Assembly: GCA_013398295.1 (NCBI GenBank)
Contig: VZSF01003260.1
Location: 508,580 to 572,579 of the forward strand
Direction: 5' to 3'
DNA: 64,000 bases
Origin: Chionis minor
Lineage: Eukaryota > Chordata > Aves > Charadriiformes > Chionididae
Part shown: in pieces, positions 33,001-46,660 of the stretch
How the letters are laid out: each line of letters opens with the position of its first letter
Position numbering within the stretch: position 1 is the first letter of the stretch
The notes under the pieces: generated by a model
What the model saw: the letters and a program-made list of their open reading frames with translations, nothing else
The model's database searches: none
Told to the model about the DNA's origin: nothing
Made by a program: the position numbers and the translations under genes

Positions 33001-36000
33001 AAGTAGGGTTTTATGTATTTTTGTCTGGACAAGTTGAGATTGACTCGTGCATGTGGTCTCTGCAGAATGCACATGGTGAGCTGGCCTGTCGAAGGTGCTC
33101 TAGTTCGGCGCGTGTGCGTCACAAACGGTCAGAATGTGTGCGTGTGCCTTACGTGCCTTGGCTGGGTGGGACTTAGGGCATTTTGCAGGCTTGGAGACAT
33201 GCAGGGCATGGCTGGTGGGTGGATAAGGGGTTCGTAGCGTGCAAACGGAGTTCTGGTTGGAGGAAACTGAGTGTGGTAGGAAGGTAAATGGAATGTGGCT
33301 TTTCCATGGGATAAAATGTTGTAACGCTGTGTGTAGCATATATGGCAGCTTCACCTGCCTCAGGTTTAGCGCCTCCCTGAGGAAGGCTTCTGAATCACCA
33401 GCGTGGCTGTCAGAAGTCATGGGACCTGGCATGTTCTCGCCTCCAGGTTGGCTTTGGAGATTTTTGTCATGCTTTCATCACTCTTCCTAGCTGAGGTGTG
33501 CTAAGGGATATTTTAATAGAGTTACTGCCTCAAAAAAGTTTTTAAATGTGTTTGAGGAAGGTTGTTGATATAATAGATTGTACAATACAGTCTTTTCAAC
33601 TATACTTTGAAGTTCATATAAGCCCACCTCTTTCCCCTGCGTTCCTTTTCAGCCCCTCCTTGTAGGTAAGAACCTGTATAAGATGGTTATGGCTGCAGGT
33701 GCAAATAAAATACCTGAACAATCCAGGAGAGCTCTGAAGCTCAGTAGGAATTCAGGAGGAAAAGGTCAAATTTTAATGTGAATGAGGGGATTCCCTTGAC
33801 TTTATGGTAAAACATGCTGTGTTGCTAGGTAAGCTGTCAATATCTGAGCAGTAAAGCTGCATGTAAGGTGACAGTCTTGTCATTACCTTACAATAATGCT
33901 GAGTTACATTCTGTAATGTTGTCAGTTCTGAGCATGGACCAGTTTGGAGAGGTTTGCTGTGAAATGAGTTTGTTGCTTTGTGTGTATATATAAAAACCAT
34001 ATACTTTTATATATATTTGAATATTATGTGGTGTAATGACTTTGACTTTCTCCTAATTTTCCTCATTTTTTTGAGGGGAAAGTAAACGGATGTAAAGCAA
34101 TTTCATATTGTTATGGCAAAGTAAATGCATAATATATTACAAAAACTCTGTATTCAGCATGATCAACTTCTCTCTGTTAGGACCTGTTTATATTTATGGA
34201 ATCTGTTCGGTATTGACAAAAAGACTTGCAAGAAGCCAGGATTAGGATGAATCTACAGCTATGTTTTTTCATTTCTGAGAGACGGAAATTTGGAGAGTAA
34301 ATAAAAGTCATCTACATTTAGGCAGTCAATACAAGTAAAAAATCTGAAAAATCATAGAACTGTAATAATACACACTAGTGATAGCCTCTAACTGACATTG
34401 TAGACTATCTATAATTAGTCAGAGAAGATATGGCATTTCTTAGTAAATATGTTCTTATGGAATATAAAAATATCCTTACAGAATAAGACCTCAGTGCTAT
34501 CCTCTAGAAATACAACCTGTACTACAGGCTTTTGCCAGTGATATCTAGTAAAAACTGTCAATGTGTCAGACTGAATAAATCATGGAATAAATGCACAGTG
34601 GAAATCTTTTAGATTTTTTTTTCTTAGATAAAGGAGAACTGTGCCACCCCCCGGGGGACAAAAACAGAAGAGAAGGAGGTAAATAAAATACAGAATCCTT
34701 AAAATCAAAGGTCAGGCCAGAAATAATGGCACAATAAAGAAATATGTTTCTATTGTGAATGGAGAATTATTTTTTTTTTTAAGGTGTCTATCCATTTTAA
34801 AGTGTGTAAAACTGACATCTAGTGGTAGCAAGAGCACTTTGTGTGCTAAGGAGCTTTATAGTGAGACCAGTTTGCATAGATTAGCAGGATGTAACTATAG
34901 TACATACTGAAATTGCAATTCCCTGGTACCTTCAGCCTAACTGAAATCCTGTTTCTTTGTGTTACAGAACCTTTCAAATTAAATCTTTCTCCTTTTAGTA
35001 ATATCTCGCTCATGTGAAGCAAGGTGGTGGGGTCTGTTCATCTTTATGAATGCATGGACTCCTGCTAAAGAAGGGTCATCCTGATGAACTGTTTCATTAG
35101 AGAGGAAAAGGTTGGAAGGGGTGTTAGGATTAAAATATTCTCATCCAAAAAGCTGAGGATAAGTGTTAAAGAGTCTCAGCAGGGTCAGTGAGGAAATTGT
35201 TCAGCAGCTACCAATTTTAGACCTGTTACGAATAAACAGGAAAAGTCAGGCTTTGGAGTTGTGATGCGTGTCTCGGGTATGGCACTACTCACAACTGTAA
35301 GCTTCTCTGGGAGGGGATGCAGGAGTTTATGGCCAAAACTGAAATCTCACATGAATTCAGGCGTGTGGGGTCTGAATCAATGGAGCATGTAGGTATGTGC
35401 TTAAATCATCCGCGGTGAAGGCAAGAGGATGTATTTGTCTGCTGGGGTCTGTGCTTAGCTGTTCTGCTGAGTCATAGTTGATATCTTCAAGTATCATTCA
35501 TAATTTTACTCAAATAGCATTTTAAAAATTATTTTTCTTTTCTATTTTCTTCCACATTTTGTCTAGTTTATTCTGAGTTTAGTGTCTTTGAAGATAAAAC
35601 CCTTGCTAAAACTCTGTGTGATACCTACCCCAATAAGGCTTTAATTTAGCTTTGCCTCCAGTGTTATTATATACATAACGGATAAATTACTAATAAAGAA
35701 AGGAAAAAAGAGCTAAGTTATGCAAAAATGAAATATTAATTATTTTTAAAATTATTAAAAAATATGGCTTAGGGGTGCCATATCTATCGTCAAAGGATGC
35801 AATTTAAAATGAAGATAGAAAAATTTAAAAGCACCATTCAAATCTATCTTCCAGATAATCAAATGAAAGAGATCAGCAACAGAAGGCTGGGTGAAGACAG
35901 AGACAAATCTGAAGGAAGAGGGGAAGGGAATGTGCTTCAGTGAAAGTGTAACTGGAAGCAGGCAAAAATAATAATGAAAAAAAAATTAGAATCGTAGTTT

Positions 36001-38639
36001 ACTTTTTCAGAGTTGGCAGTTTGCGTTAAGAATTGTCAAACTATACTGGCTGATTTTTGGGTCATCAATGTTTATTTTACGGTCTTGTCAGTTCATAATA
36101 ACTGTTGCAAATATCTCCGAGGTAAAAAAAAATATGTGGGTGGCATAATTCTAGTGAAGCATATAACTCTGTGCAGTTTCAAGGCTGAGGTGAATCATGC
36201 TATGTTACCTCTATCATTCCACCTCTGTTACTTTCAAAACACAGTGAATTGTGTTTGTTGAACACAAATGTTGATTTCTGCAGTGAAATTACAGTCACAA
36301 GTACAGAAGTGGTAGAAGAAACAGCTGCTGTCATTTCAGAGAGGCGAGCCCATTGCTTTAAGGTGAAAGCAGAGATGAGCAGCAACCCTAATCATTGCAG
36401 AGCTGCTCTGGAAAGACCAGATTAGTTGTTAATAGTTGTGCCAGCCACAGCTGGGTGATGCAGTCTTATCTGTCCTGAAGCTGGTAATCCACTGTGGGTG
36501 CTTAACAGTTCTAACACACTTTTCACCTTTGGGTCTGAGCGTGGGAGCGGTTGCAGGGACACCTGCGTGCAGAGTCACTCTGGCTTTGTCTGCGCTCACT
36601 CACTGGGGCTTCTCCTTACTGCTTGCGCGCTGATGCTTTTCCAGTGTAGTGAAAGCATAAGGACAAGTCATGCTAGTAGTGCCAGAATTGTTGATATATA
36701 CAGTATCTCTAGCCTTCCACAGCAGCCATCTCTGCATTTGGCTTATACAAGACCTCACGTAATACAAATGAAATTGTATTGGTAGCAGCCTTAGTAGGAA
36801 GGGAATATATTCAGGAAATGCTTGCAGTCAGTAGGACTGTTGGGGAAGAATTTCTTGGTCCGCTGTGGATTTGGCAGCCATCAGGAAGTGCTGTAGCTAT
36901 TTTGTCCTCGGGCATGGCTTTAGGTAAACAAAACCGCTCATCTAATGTTGTGTTGCAAAGAGCTGTGCTCAACATGTTATGGGAGGTTGAGATCATGCTG
37001 GAAGGAACAGTAGAGTATTTTAGATTTTTTTAGTACAGTCAGGATTAGTTTAACACCATTGATGGAGATCTGTTATTAGTATTGTTGCACTATCATTTCA
37101 AGTGTAAACCAAGGTTTTTTTATGAATGATTTAATTAGGTTTAATATCCATTGAACTACTGCATGGCTTTACCAGAAGACCAGAGTCTGTACTGCATACC
37201 CTGCCACACTTACTTAACTGATGAGATGTTGGAAACTTGTTTTTTATTCAAAAGAAAGGTAATTTCCTGCAATAGTAGTGCAGTGAATCCCTGTGGTTTA
37301 CATTATTTTGAGGAAACCACCTTTTGCATTAAAAGTGTGCATGTTTAAGGTTAACCAGCTTTGCTTTAAAAGAGCTCCAGTGAAAGATTAAACTAGTCGA
37401 TCCTTTGTTCTCAATACGCCATGAGTGGGTTTGCCCGTGATTTATGTTTTTATGACCTAGGGTTTCCAGCCTGTTCCATACCCTGGGAGCCACTTGCTCA
37501 CACTTGGCTGTCCAAGACTTTTTTGAGTCTGCCACATTCAATCTCGCATGCTGAATGAATGGTCCCCTCCCTGAAAGCTGGCTGCAAAATTGGCCTTGGT
37601 CTAAGACATTTATGTTGATTTGCAACATAAATCTGTCTCTTTAGTGCATGCAATCAGAAAGTTCATGTTATTTTTCCTAGAACATGGGTGTCCCTGTTAG
37701 TCTTAGGCTGACGTGATGGAGAGATGAAAGGTTTCCAACGTTTTTTCAAAAATTATGCTGCCTTCCTCATTGATGCTCTGTGGGCTGAGCTCTATTTGCA
37801 TGCCTTTATTGAAAGGACACTTACTGGAACTAAAACCACTTCCCATGTCTTTATAGTAATGCACTGCTATATGCTTAAGCAAATTAAAATGGGTTTTAGT
37901 GTTTGAAAAAGGAAGCAAGTCACCACATGCAGAAATAACAACTATGACCACTAGAAATTTAGCCTCAGCAAAAGCTAGCAAAGTCTGCTGCTGATGTGGG
38001 TTGCAAGATTAAGAAGTCTGATTTTCTTTTTTTAAATTTTTTTGAGAAAAGAGAATTTGGAAGAGGCAGCTGAAAGTCTTCTAGCAGAATTACTTATCTT
38101 TAAAAATGATTCATCAATTAAAACAGATTGCTTTGCAGGACTCCTTTCACTTCATCAATGATTAAGAATAATGTATAAAGAATTTTGGCAAAGTTGAATC
38201 AATTTATGTTGGTACTTTTAATATAAGGTAAAAGGCTCAAATGAGGCATGTCAATGCTACGGCCTTAGTGGTTCCAAAACATTTTGTTTTTACTTTTATG
38301 GGAAACTTGCAACGATTCATTCTGATTCAGAACAAAAGGAAACATTGATGTGTCAGAAGTTCCATTTTTGGGCACATCTAAGAATTAACGGCCTGGAAAA
38401 TATTTCTAGTCTGTAGTCAAGATACCAGTGACCTGAGATCTCCAAGAAACAGGACATACTGCAGGAATGTCCTCAGCATGGGGCTCTACTGGAAACTGAA
38501 ATGGTGCTTTAAGAATTTACCTTTGCCCAGGACTCAGCCCAAGGTGGGAGCGCACTAGGCTGTTGACCAGTTCTGGACACGCTTTAATAGTGACATCTAA
38601 CAGGATTTACACTGTTGCCGTCTCTTAATAATCTTGCCC
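33001..38639. other. Intergenic region, no gene seen
   Basis: AT-rich sequence without recognisable exons. Bases 33050-33190 form a small patch with several CpGs and CRE/AP-1-like words. An 11-bp-stem hairpin lies at 33985-34015. Open frames in this stretch are short and show no coding signature that I can recognise. Confidence 0.6.
33985..34015. repeat. AT-rich perfect inverted repeat (11-bp stem, 9-nt loop)
   Basis: TATATATAAAA at 33985-33995 is the exact reverse complement of TTTTATATATA at 34005-34015, separated by ACCATATAC. It could extrude as a cruciform or form an RNA hairpin. Its AT-only stem makes chance origin plausible. Confidence 0.9.
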
Positions 38640-39580
38640 TTCAACAGGCCTGAACCACGTCTGAGCCCAGCTGCTGCTTCCAGCTCCCTGAGTCCCCTTC
38701 AATAACTGCACACGAGTGGCTTGAGTCAGGCGGTGCCCCTCTGCGTCTAGCTTAGTGAAACAACACTGTTGTGAAAACAAGACTTTCCCTTGGCCGTGTG
38801 GTTATGTGCAATTTCTTTCTAGTTCATGTTTTCCTACCTTAACAATCTGTGTTTTTCTGCCTGGTGTGTCCTTAAGCGAGCAGGCCTTTCCACCATGGGA
38901 GTACGGGGGCCCTTCCAGGATCCTCCCTCCCTCTGACAGTCTCTTGCCCCTAGATAACCCGAGCAAGCTTTATTTTAATTACCTCATATCCTACTTCAGG
39001 GGGTGGGGGTGGGAAGGGATGTTTGATAAAACACAGTGTGGAGCCTTTCTGGTGCTCGCTCCCTGATGCCAGCAAGGTGCCGCCAGGCAGGGCCGGGGGG
39101 ACGCTGTAGGAGGCACCTGAATGTCCCAGTGGCTTGTGGCTGCCGAAGGGCCGGTCCTGCTCCCTGCCTTCTCCCTCGACTCCTGTCACGGGGGAACGCC
39201 TCCCATCCCTGTGCTGACTCTGGTGCTTCCCTGACCCTTTTGTGAGTTGGACCAGCTGCAAACGAAACAATGGCATTCCCCTGAACCAAGGGAAGCTTCT
39301 GGCTGGAATGGGGTGGGGGAAGAAAATCGTTGGTGAGGAGGCCCACCCCGTCCCTGGCAGCAGCCTCTTCAGTTATTGGGGTTTGTGTGAAATCTCTCTG
39401 AAGCGGTGGTTTTTCACAGCTGCTTTAAACCTCCTAGTGAGGTGTATTCCCTGCGCACTGTGCTTCCTCGACCTCCTCCATGCTGTCACCAGCTGGTGGG
39501 CGGTGAGCTGGATTAGTGGAAGTGGTCTGGCACCATACCAAAAAAAAGTGTGTCTGGATAAAACCTTTGTGGCCAAGAGC
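38640..39580. other. GC-richer block without a recognised gene
   Basis: GC content rises locally and CpGs appear (for example around 39060-39220), giving overlapping open frames of 103-116 codons on both strands. None has a recognisable domain or good start and splice context. It might be an orphan CpG patch or enhancer, or part of an unannotated transcript. It does not reach the CpG density of the BLNK island. Confidence 0.4.
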
Positions 39581-40796
39581 TAGAGCCAGCAAAAGTGTGT
39601 GTGTGTAATGGGAACACGTGGCAAAGATGCAAGGGGGAGTATTACCCCTTTAATCAGGTAAAAAACTGTCCCTTCAGTTAATCTAATTTGCTTACTGAGG
39701 AAATGGAGGGAGGCAGGAGCTAAAATGGTGGTGGTGGCATCTTCAGTATTTGAATATTGACTTAGTAGGAAGAGTACTGTCTTGGAACAACAGCAGAGGC
39801 TGTCTCAGTGGAAGACACTGTGCACTGGATTGAGAAACAGAAATTCTCTATTATCTGGGCGTTAAAGAGTTCCCATCCTGCTCTCATGAGGGAGGCTGAA
39901 AATGACAGCAGGAAATAGCACAGACAGCAGGAGATCAATTCTCAGGTCACTGATAGGTGAGACTGGCAAGGACCCTTGTTACTTGGGGAGAGTTAAGTCA
40001 TAATCCTACTTAAATGCTGCTATACAGGACAAATAATTGAATAGAGAGACTCTGCAGGTGTTTCAGCATGTTGGGAGTGATGGGATCATTCTTGGAGAAT
40101 TCCAGATAGCGGGGGACTTTGGGCCTTCAACTCTCCCCTGCTGGCCAAGGGCCTGGGAACTGTGCAGAAGTGCTCCCTGCTGACACTGCCGGCAGAAGGA
40201 GCTGCCTTCCGCTTTCCTGCATCTGGACAAAAACAATAATTATAAGAAGTGCTGGGAAACAGCTGAGCCTGAAAAGGCTGTACGGAAGGAGTGTGAGAAT
40301 AGACTCACCTCTTGGAGCAAATACTGTGGCAGAAGTGGTCAGCAGTCTTAAAACTTCAACAGCAATTTTAAAAACAAAAGTGAAAAGAGTTTTCTTGAAA
40401 GATTAAGAAAGAGCACGTGCATAACTGTAAGCACATTAAATTTCACTAGACGTGAAATTTTGAAACTAGAAGTAGCTAATGTTAATAATGATAAGAAGAA
40501 ATGTTTTTGCTGAATCAGAAACCAAATGTGACTTTGTGTGTGCCTGACAGCTCCAAACACTCTGATGGCTGACTACCCTCTGTTTGGAAATACCCCCCAT
40601 CATAAGCTTCTTGCATATTTCCACTGAAGTAATGGTATATATGCCCACCCAGAAATCTGTGGAGCTACTTAACTTTGAAAGTACCCCCTGTACAGTGAGA
40701 TGGTTTTGACGTACCTTCATTGATACTGGTTTATATTCTTGACGTAGTGCTTTAGTTCCACTGTTCGGCTTAATTTTAATAATCACAATGGTTATT

Positions 40797-40816
40797 CCCC
40801 CCCCCCCCTTCCCCCC
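40797..40816 (+). repeat. Poly-C tract (C12-TT-C6)
   Basis: Eighteen cytosines are interrupted by TT. On the minus strand this is a G-tract with quadruplex potential. It is similar in kind to the tract that breaks the assembly near 52 kb. Confidence 0.92.
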
Positions 40817-43800
40817 AAATTTGGAAATTTGAAAGGTGGCCTGTAAATATAATAATCCCTCCCCCACACCCCAAAATCCCCTGCCTTTCTGGGATGCCAT
40901 TAGATTTGTTAGCATGCTTAAATAGTTTAATTAAAATCTTTTATGGTCCAATGCAATAAACAATGTCTTCTGTCAATGCAACATGTTTGATGCTAATGAT
41001 GCTTCTGGATGATAGATTGCTGTGGGGGCAGCTACAAAGGTAAAGAGTAACTTGAATTGAGAAGTTTGATTTCCTTTTACTTTGCCTATCATGAGCTGAA
41101 GAGATAAAGCCGGTTAGAAAGAAGCAAAGGAAAAGGTGCTTTGAAAGCTTCTCCTCTCCTTTGTTCTTATATGGAAAGTTAACAGTATAATGACCCATTT
41201 GTCAAGTGAAGTACGTCTATCTAGTACATCTTAAACTACTAGTTGTATTTCAGTAGAAAAAAAGGAGAACTGGTTTTGGATGCAGGACTCATTATATTAG
41301 TTAGGTTAACTGAAGTTGCTGGTGTTTGTGTGCATATATATTTCTCTGCAAAATATCAGTACATACACAATATTGCATTTGTGTTTTTTCTACTTCTGTA
41401 CTGCTGCTTGGTCTTTATACACAAACATTTATTTTGATTTCATGCTGTATCTGAGTACTTATTCAAGGTCCTGAGGTACCTCATTCCCTTCCCTCTCACC
41501 ACTATGAATCTTCATAAATGTAAATATCAGTCTTTTGTCTTTGACATGATGTTAGCCAATGAAGGCAATATCTACATCTGAAGCTCTCAAAGCTTCTCAG
41601 TATTCCAACTATAATCCTACTGCATTGTATGTTCTGCATTGATTTTTATAGCATTAGATACAGTTCAGGAATGGATGTGAAACAGACTTCCTTTTGTCTG
41701 TTTCTTGTAGTGACCTGGGTTATTTGTGAACAAGGCAATTAAAAAGTGGGTTATAAAAATGATGCCAAATATCATTGAAGTTATTGTTCTGCTATGTGTA
41801 AGTACATGTGATTTTCTTTTAGGAAAAAAATCCATTTCTAACAATTTTTTAAAATTTAAATTACAGTAGTTAGCAAGTGTAGTTCTTGCAGTGAATGAAA
41901 TAGTAGCATATATTATTTAAAAATGTCTAAAAATAAATATCTTTGTTTCAAGGCTTTACAAGTCAATGACCCAATATGTTGTTGACAACTAAGATTAAAC
42001 ACTTACAAGAAATTCCAAATTTCCACTGAGATACAGACACTGTTTCCTTTCCTGGCAGTTCATGAAACACTAACATTTGAACTTCAGTCCAGTACCATCT
42101 GACCATTTTGGAGCGGTATATCTTTAAATCTTAGCAAGCTTCTACAGAGTTTAGAGTGGGAGGCAAAAGGAAAAGCAATATGTTTTCTTTGAGAAACGTT
42201 GAGCTTTGAAAGCTACTGGAAGTTTTGGAATGTTAAAAGACAAACCAGCTGAGATATCTTACTGGGCAAAGACCAAGAGAAGAGATCAAAACTGTACATG
42301 CAAACGTCCTTTCACATCCTAGTAATTTCTGAAGATTCACATGGCTTCAAAAATAAACTTGTTCCAGGGATACAATACACATATTTGCAACCAGTTCTAA
42401 TATTAATCTGTCATTATAATGAAAAGCCAGTGATATTTACGCTAGAACAAAAGAGACTAATATGTTATTTTTAAATTATTCTCCCAATGCCAGTTGCATT
42501 GTGTGTGGGAGTAGTTTCTCTTTAGGAAAAAGTCACTGTTGGTTAACTTATTATCTCCCTTTATTAACCTCCAGTCATTGACTAATACTGAAATTTAACT
42601 TACAATGAATATTTCCATTTTTGCTTACATGCCATTTAAAATTCTTTAATCAAGATTTTAAAACAATTTATAGGGAAGAGGGACTGCTGCGTACTATTGT
42701 CTACATGCAGAAACAAACTAGAACTTGAAAGAACTTTGAGTACTAATATAAAAATCATATGCTGCTCTCTAAATGATCTGATGGATTTGTGGAAGTTAAG
42801 TGGCAATAATGGATGATGATCATATAATATAAACCAGCTGTCATTACAACTGGGCACATACACTTGTAAAATAGGAAAAGAATAGAAAAAGAGAAAAACA
42901 TTTGAATTTTGATATGGATCAATTAATAAAATATCAAATGTTGACAAGTTTTGCGTGTGTATTAGAAGTTAATCCACCACTGTGTTAAAAGGTTTGTAAT
43001 GAGCTCCATATCAATGTGAATCCAGTCCTTTTTTTTAAGTGACCACAAGCAAAATAAAATAACTTTATTGGGTAAACCCAGTCAATTTTGATTACATAAG
43101 TTTCCTTCATATTTCAATAAATATTGTAAGTCCTGTTTTTCAGCATGGCTTTCCATGTTCGCTTTCATGACTAAAGCTACTAGCAGTGATTATATCATTT
43201 CAGTTATAGGACACAACAACTTGTAGCTATTTCTGGTGCAATTAAAATGTGAAAATGTAAAAAACCCCACCCATCTCCTTAAAAAATATTAAGATGATCT
43301 CAGGAGGAGTACTGTTGCTAAATCTATTTTTTTTTATCTTCACCTATTTTTCTCAGTATTGCAGGGGAGAGGAGAACAGGTTTTAAACTTCAGACATGCA
43401 GACTTAGGAAAAGAAAATCCATTTAGAAATGTCTCCTTATAAATTAATGAAATAACCCATAACGGTGTGCACATCCTACATAAGCCTAAAGAAAAGTATT
43501 GTTTTTCTACTACAGAAAAATGAAGCATTAAGTAGGAAAAGTCTGTTTTCTTTTTCTTTAGTACTCTTTAACTACTGCTTTTTACATGTGACTGCAAATA
43601 CCCCAAGCCATGTAATATACCTGCATAATATGATCAGATGCCTTCTAAAGTACTTAAAAGTATTATTTGTTTTTCCTTGCTTTCTTGCATTGCATCACCT
43701 GCTGAGTAAAAGACCCTGACATTTCCCATTCTAACCTGTTTGTAAAATGACTCCTGCTTCCCGCTGTCGTCTGCATGTGCGAGAGTGAATCTGCAGCTCA

Positions 43801-45999
43801 TTCAGTGTATGTGAGCAGGCACGCGTTCCGATGATGGATGTTGGGATAGCTGTTGAACTTCTGACTGATGGCCATGCTTCTGTGGAGTGTCTGTGGCTCT
43901 GGGTACTATTTAGCACGACAGAAGTGGCTCCATTTGGCTCTAACTGATTAAAATTCATATCTACAATTTCATGAATATGGGCTACTTCAAACTGAAGCTC
44001 AACAAAGATAAAAATCATATTCAAGAAATTCTTGGCCTTGGAACCGTATTTCATGTTACGTTGTGGAATATCCACCTATTGTCTGCAAATGTCAGATTAT
44101 ACCCATTTTATCTCTGCTGCCTAAATGGGTATTTCTCCTGTTTGGAACCAATGTGGTGGTTTGTGTTATGATGAAAAACACAAAAAAAAATCAGAATCCT
44201 ATGACCTAATTGTTGAGCTCCGCAGTTTCTTATGTTCCTGAATTTATTTATGAGCACAGTCACCAAAATCCTTCAAGACCCAACAGAAAATGTAGTGCTG
44301 CACTGTAAAGTTCAAGAATACTTAATTGGACAGGGAAAAGGAAGGAACGATAACACCATAAATAATGCATGGTACACTTCTAAAAAAGACTGAAATTTTG
44401 TTGGTAGAAGACTTTCTGTTGGGAAAGTGTATACGCTATGACCAAATATAACCCCAGGCTTTGGGGACGATACCCTCATTCTTACAGATTTTATTTGCTT
44501 TTCTTCCTATTGCCGCCTTAAAATTCAGTGCTGTGTTTGTACAGATGCATTTCAGATACCCTGTGAACCACCTGAATCAAAAGCATTCAGGTAAGAGGTT
44601 GAATTTTTGAGGTTTTTCTGTTACAGTGAAGAGTCTCCTTCACTTACAACGTGATGCTGGCACATACAGACATTTTTCTAATCTCCTTTTTATATACTGA
44701 AGGACCCAGGCAATCTAATGCACAAATGAAGTGTTGCATTTCCCCCTTCGCAGGGAACTAGGGATTCAGGGCAAATGTCAACATTTTCCTTAGCTAGTTC
44801 TAAGTGAGTGAAATGGATTGTCAGCTATAAATACCAAATATACAGTTGTAACCTAGTGCCTGTGTATTTTTGTTAACAAAAAAATTGTACAACCTGTATA
44901 GTTATTTGTTTCTATCTTATCCTACATTCAGATGGTTAAGCACCTCATATGATGTGCCTACTCATATGATGCTGATCAGATGTTGTTTTAGTATACTGGG
45001 ACTTTTAAGTATGTTTAATGGAAAATCAAGTTTTTATTCTATCAGAGTCGTAGAGTGACAAATCCACCCTGGGCATTTGTAAGGTTTTAATAGTTCTCGA
45101 TTTTACACTTTTCAAGGTCTATGTTGCAATGAATGCAGAAAATAATACTTTTTAAAACTGTAGATTGCATTCAAGTAGCAAGTATAAGTGAAAAAGCCTA
45201 GCTACACAGGAACAGTGAAAGAAATAAAAAGCACAGAAACAAAATAAAAGCATTCTACAGCAGGTCTCAAGAATACTAATTAACAATTTAAAATGGCTTT
45301 TATGGGAATTTTGTGCCTGTTTTTTTACTAAACTCAAATACTTTAGGTAATAGTACCTACAGGAAACCAAGTACCCTACAAGTAGAAGCTGTGCTTCTGC
45401 ATTTGCCCCACTAATGTGAATTTTGGGTAGATTTTATCCTTCAGTATTCCAGAGGCCTAAAATACATGAAATTATTGAAATTCTTATTCTTCTAAGCACT
45501 GGTTTTGTGGGACCTCTGGGAATTCTAATTTCTTTCCAGCACGCCTGTTTCTAAGCACCAGTGTGTGATGTGGTTTTCCAGCAATGCAACCCAAACTTCA
45601 AGCCAGATTCCCTAATGCTAAAGTCTGTGCTTATGCACAGAATTGGCACTGGGAAAACTCCCTAATGAAAGATCTCTGCAACAACACTTGTGGGGGGGGT
45701 GGTTTTTTGTTGGTGTGTGGTTTTGTTTTTTTTTTAACATGGGCAAATTCCGAGAGTTCTTAGATATGGGAAGATTGATAAATATTTAATAGTGTCCTCT
45801 GAGCCATCCTAGGATTGGCTGCAAGCTTTCATTGCTCTTAACAGTATGTTGGTAACTGACAGGTTGTGCAAGCCATCTGCTCATCATTTTAAATTAAAGA
45901 CAATATTACACTGAAATTTAGCAGTTGCTACATTGGTAGCAATCTACAGGTTTGCTGTTCCTGTTTTGTTTGCTTCCCCCATCCCCAGCATCATGCTTA

Positions 46000-46660
46000 T
46001 TATGAGCAGATGGCATCGTGTAAAAGAAAACAGGATGGCTTCATTTTACTAAGGGAAACCCCCTGACACTTGGTAACTTGGTCTTTATCTGCCTCTGTGT
46101 TTCTTATTTCTATAAATTTGCATTGCAGACTTCATGGATTTTCATTTTAGCTGTGTTAAGCCTTTTAATGCAGCTGTAACAGCTCAGTCAGCATTAGCAA
46201 AATGTGCTCGGGTTATTGTGGCTTATATCTAGCTCTTAGGCTACAAGCGTGTCTGTGAAAAATTTAGCAGCAGAACTGTCCTGGCATAATCATCATCATG
46301 TAACGCTCCTGTGGCTGGCTTGTTGGGAACAACAGTGTATTTTTTTGCTTTAGTTCATATCACTTTATATTTAGTAGCTTTATAGTAGCCATAGCTAGAC
46401 AGGATTAGAAGTCGTTTCAACAAAATTATACTTCTTTCTCTGCTCTTTCGGGAAATTAAAGTTGCTTTAATGTACGTATTTTTTAATAATTATTTCTAGC
46501 CACCTTTCATTTCTGCAATCAGGACTCCAATTAGTTCTGCTTTCATTCATCAGGAATAGCAGTTTGAAATGTACCTCCTTGGAAATTTATCTAGCTTTGG
46601 CACTAGTATCACCCACTGGCCCAAGAAATGTGTTAATATTTGCGGCCTTTCCAGGTTCCC
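46000..46660. promoter_or_regulatory. Putative conserved non-coding element
   Basis: This complex, repeat-free sequence contains homeobox-like and bZIP-like words (CATAATCATCATCATGTAA near 46284-46302, TTAATAATTATTT near 46483-46495, CCAATTAGTTCTGC near 46528-46541) and a GCTGTAACAGCTCAGTCAGCA stretch near 46173-46193. It reads like an enhancer, but this is only an impression; cross-species alignment would decide it. Confidence 0.22.

Noticed and set aside
43731..44075. 114-codon minus-strand open frame with CpGs in an AT-rich setting
   Set aside because: It starts at a GTG directly after a stop, has no good acceptor, and shows no domain or repeat that I recognise.
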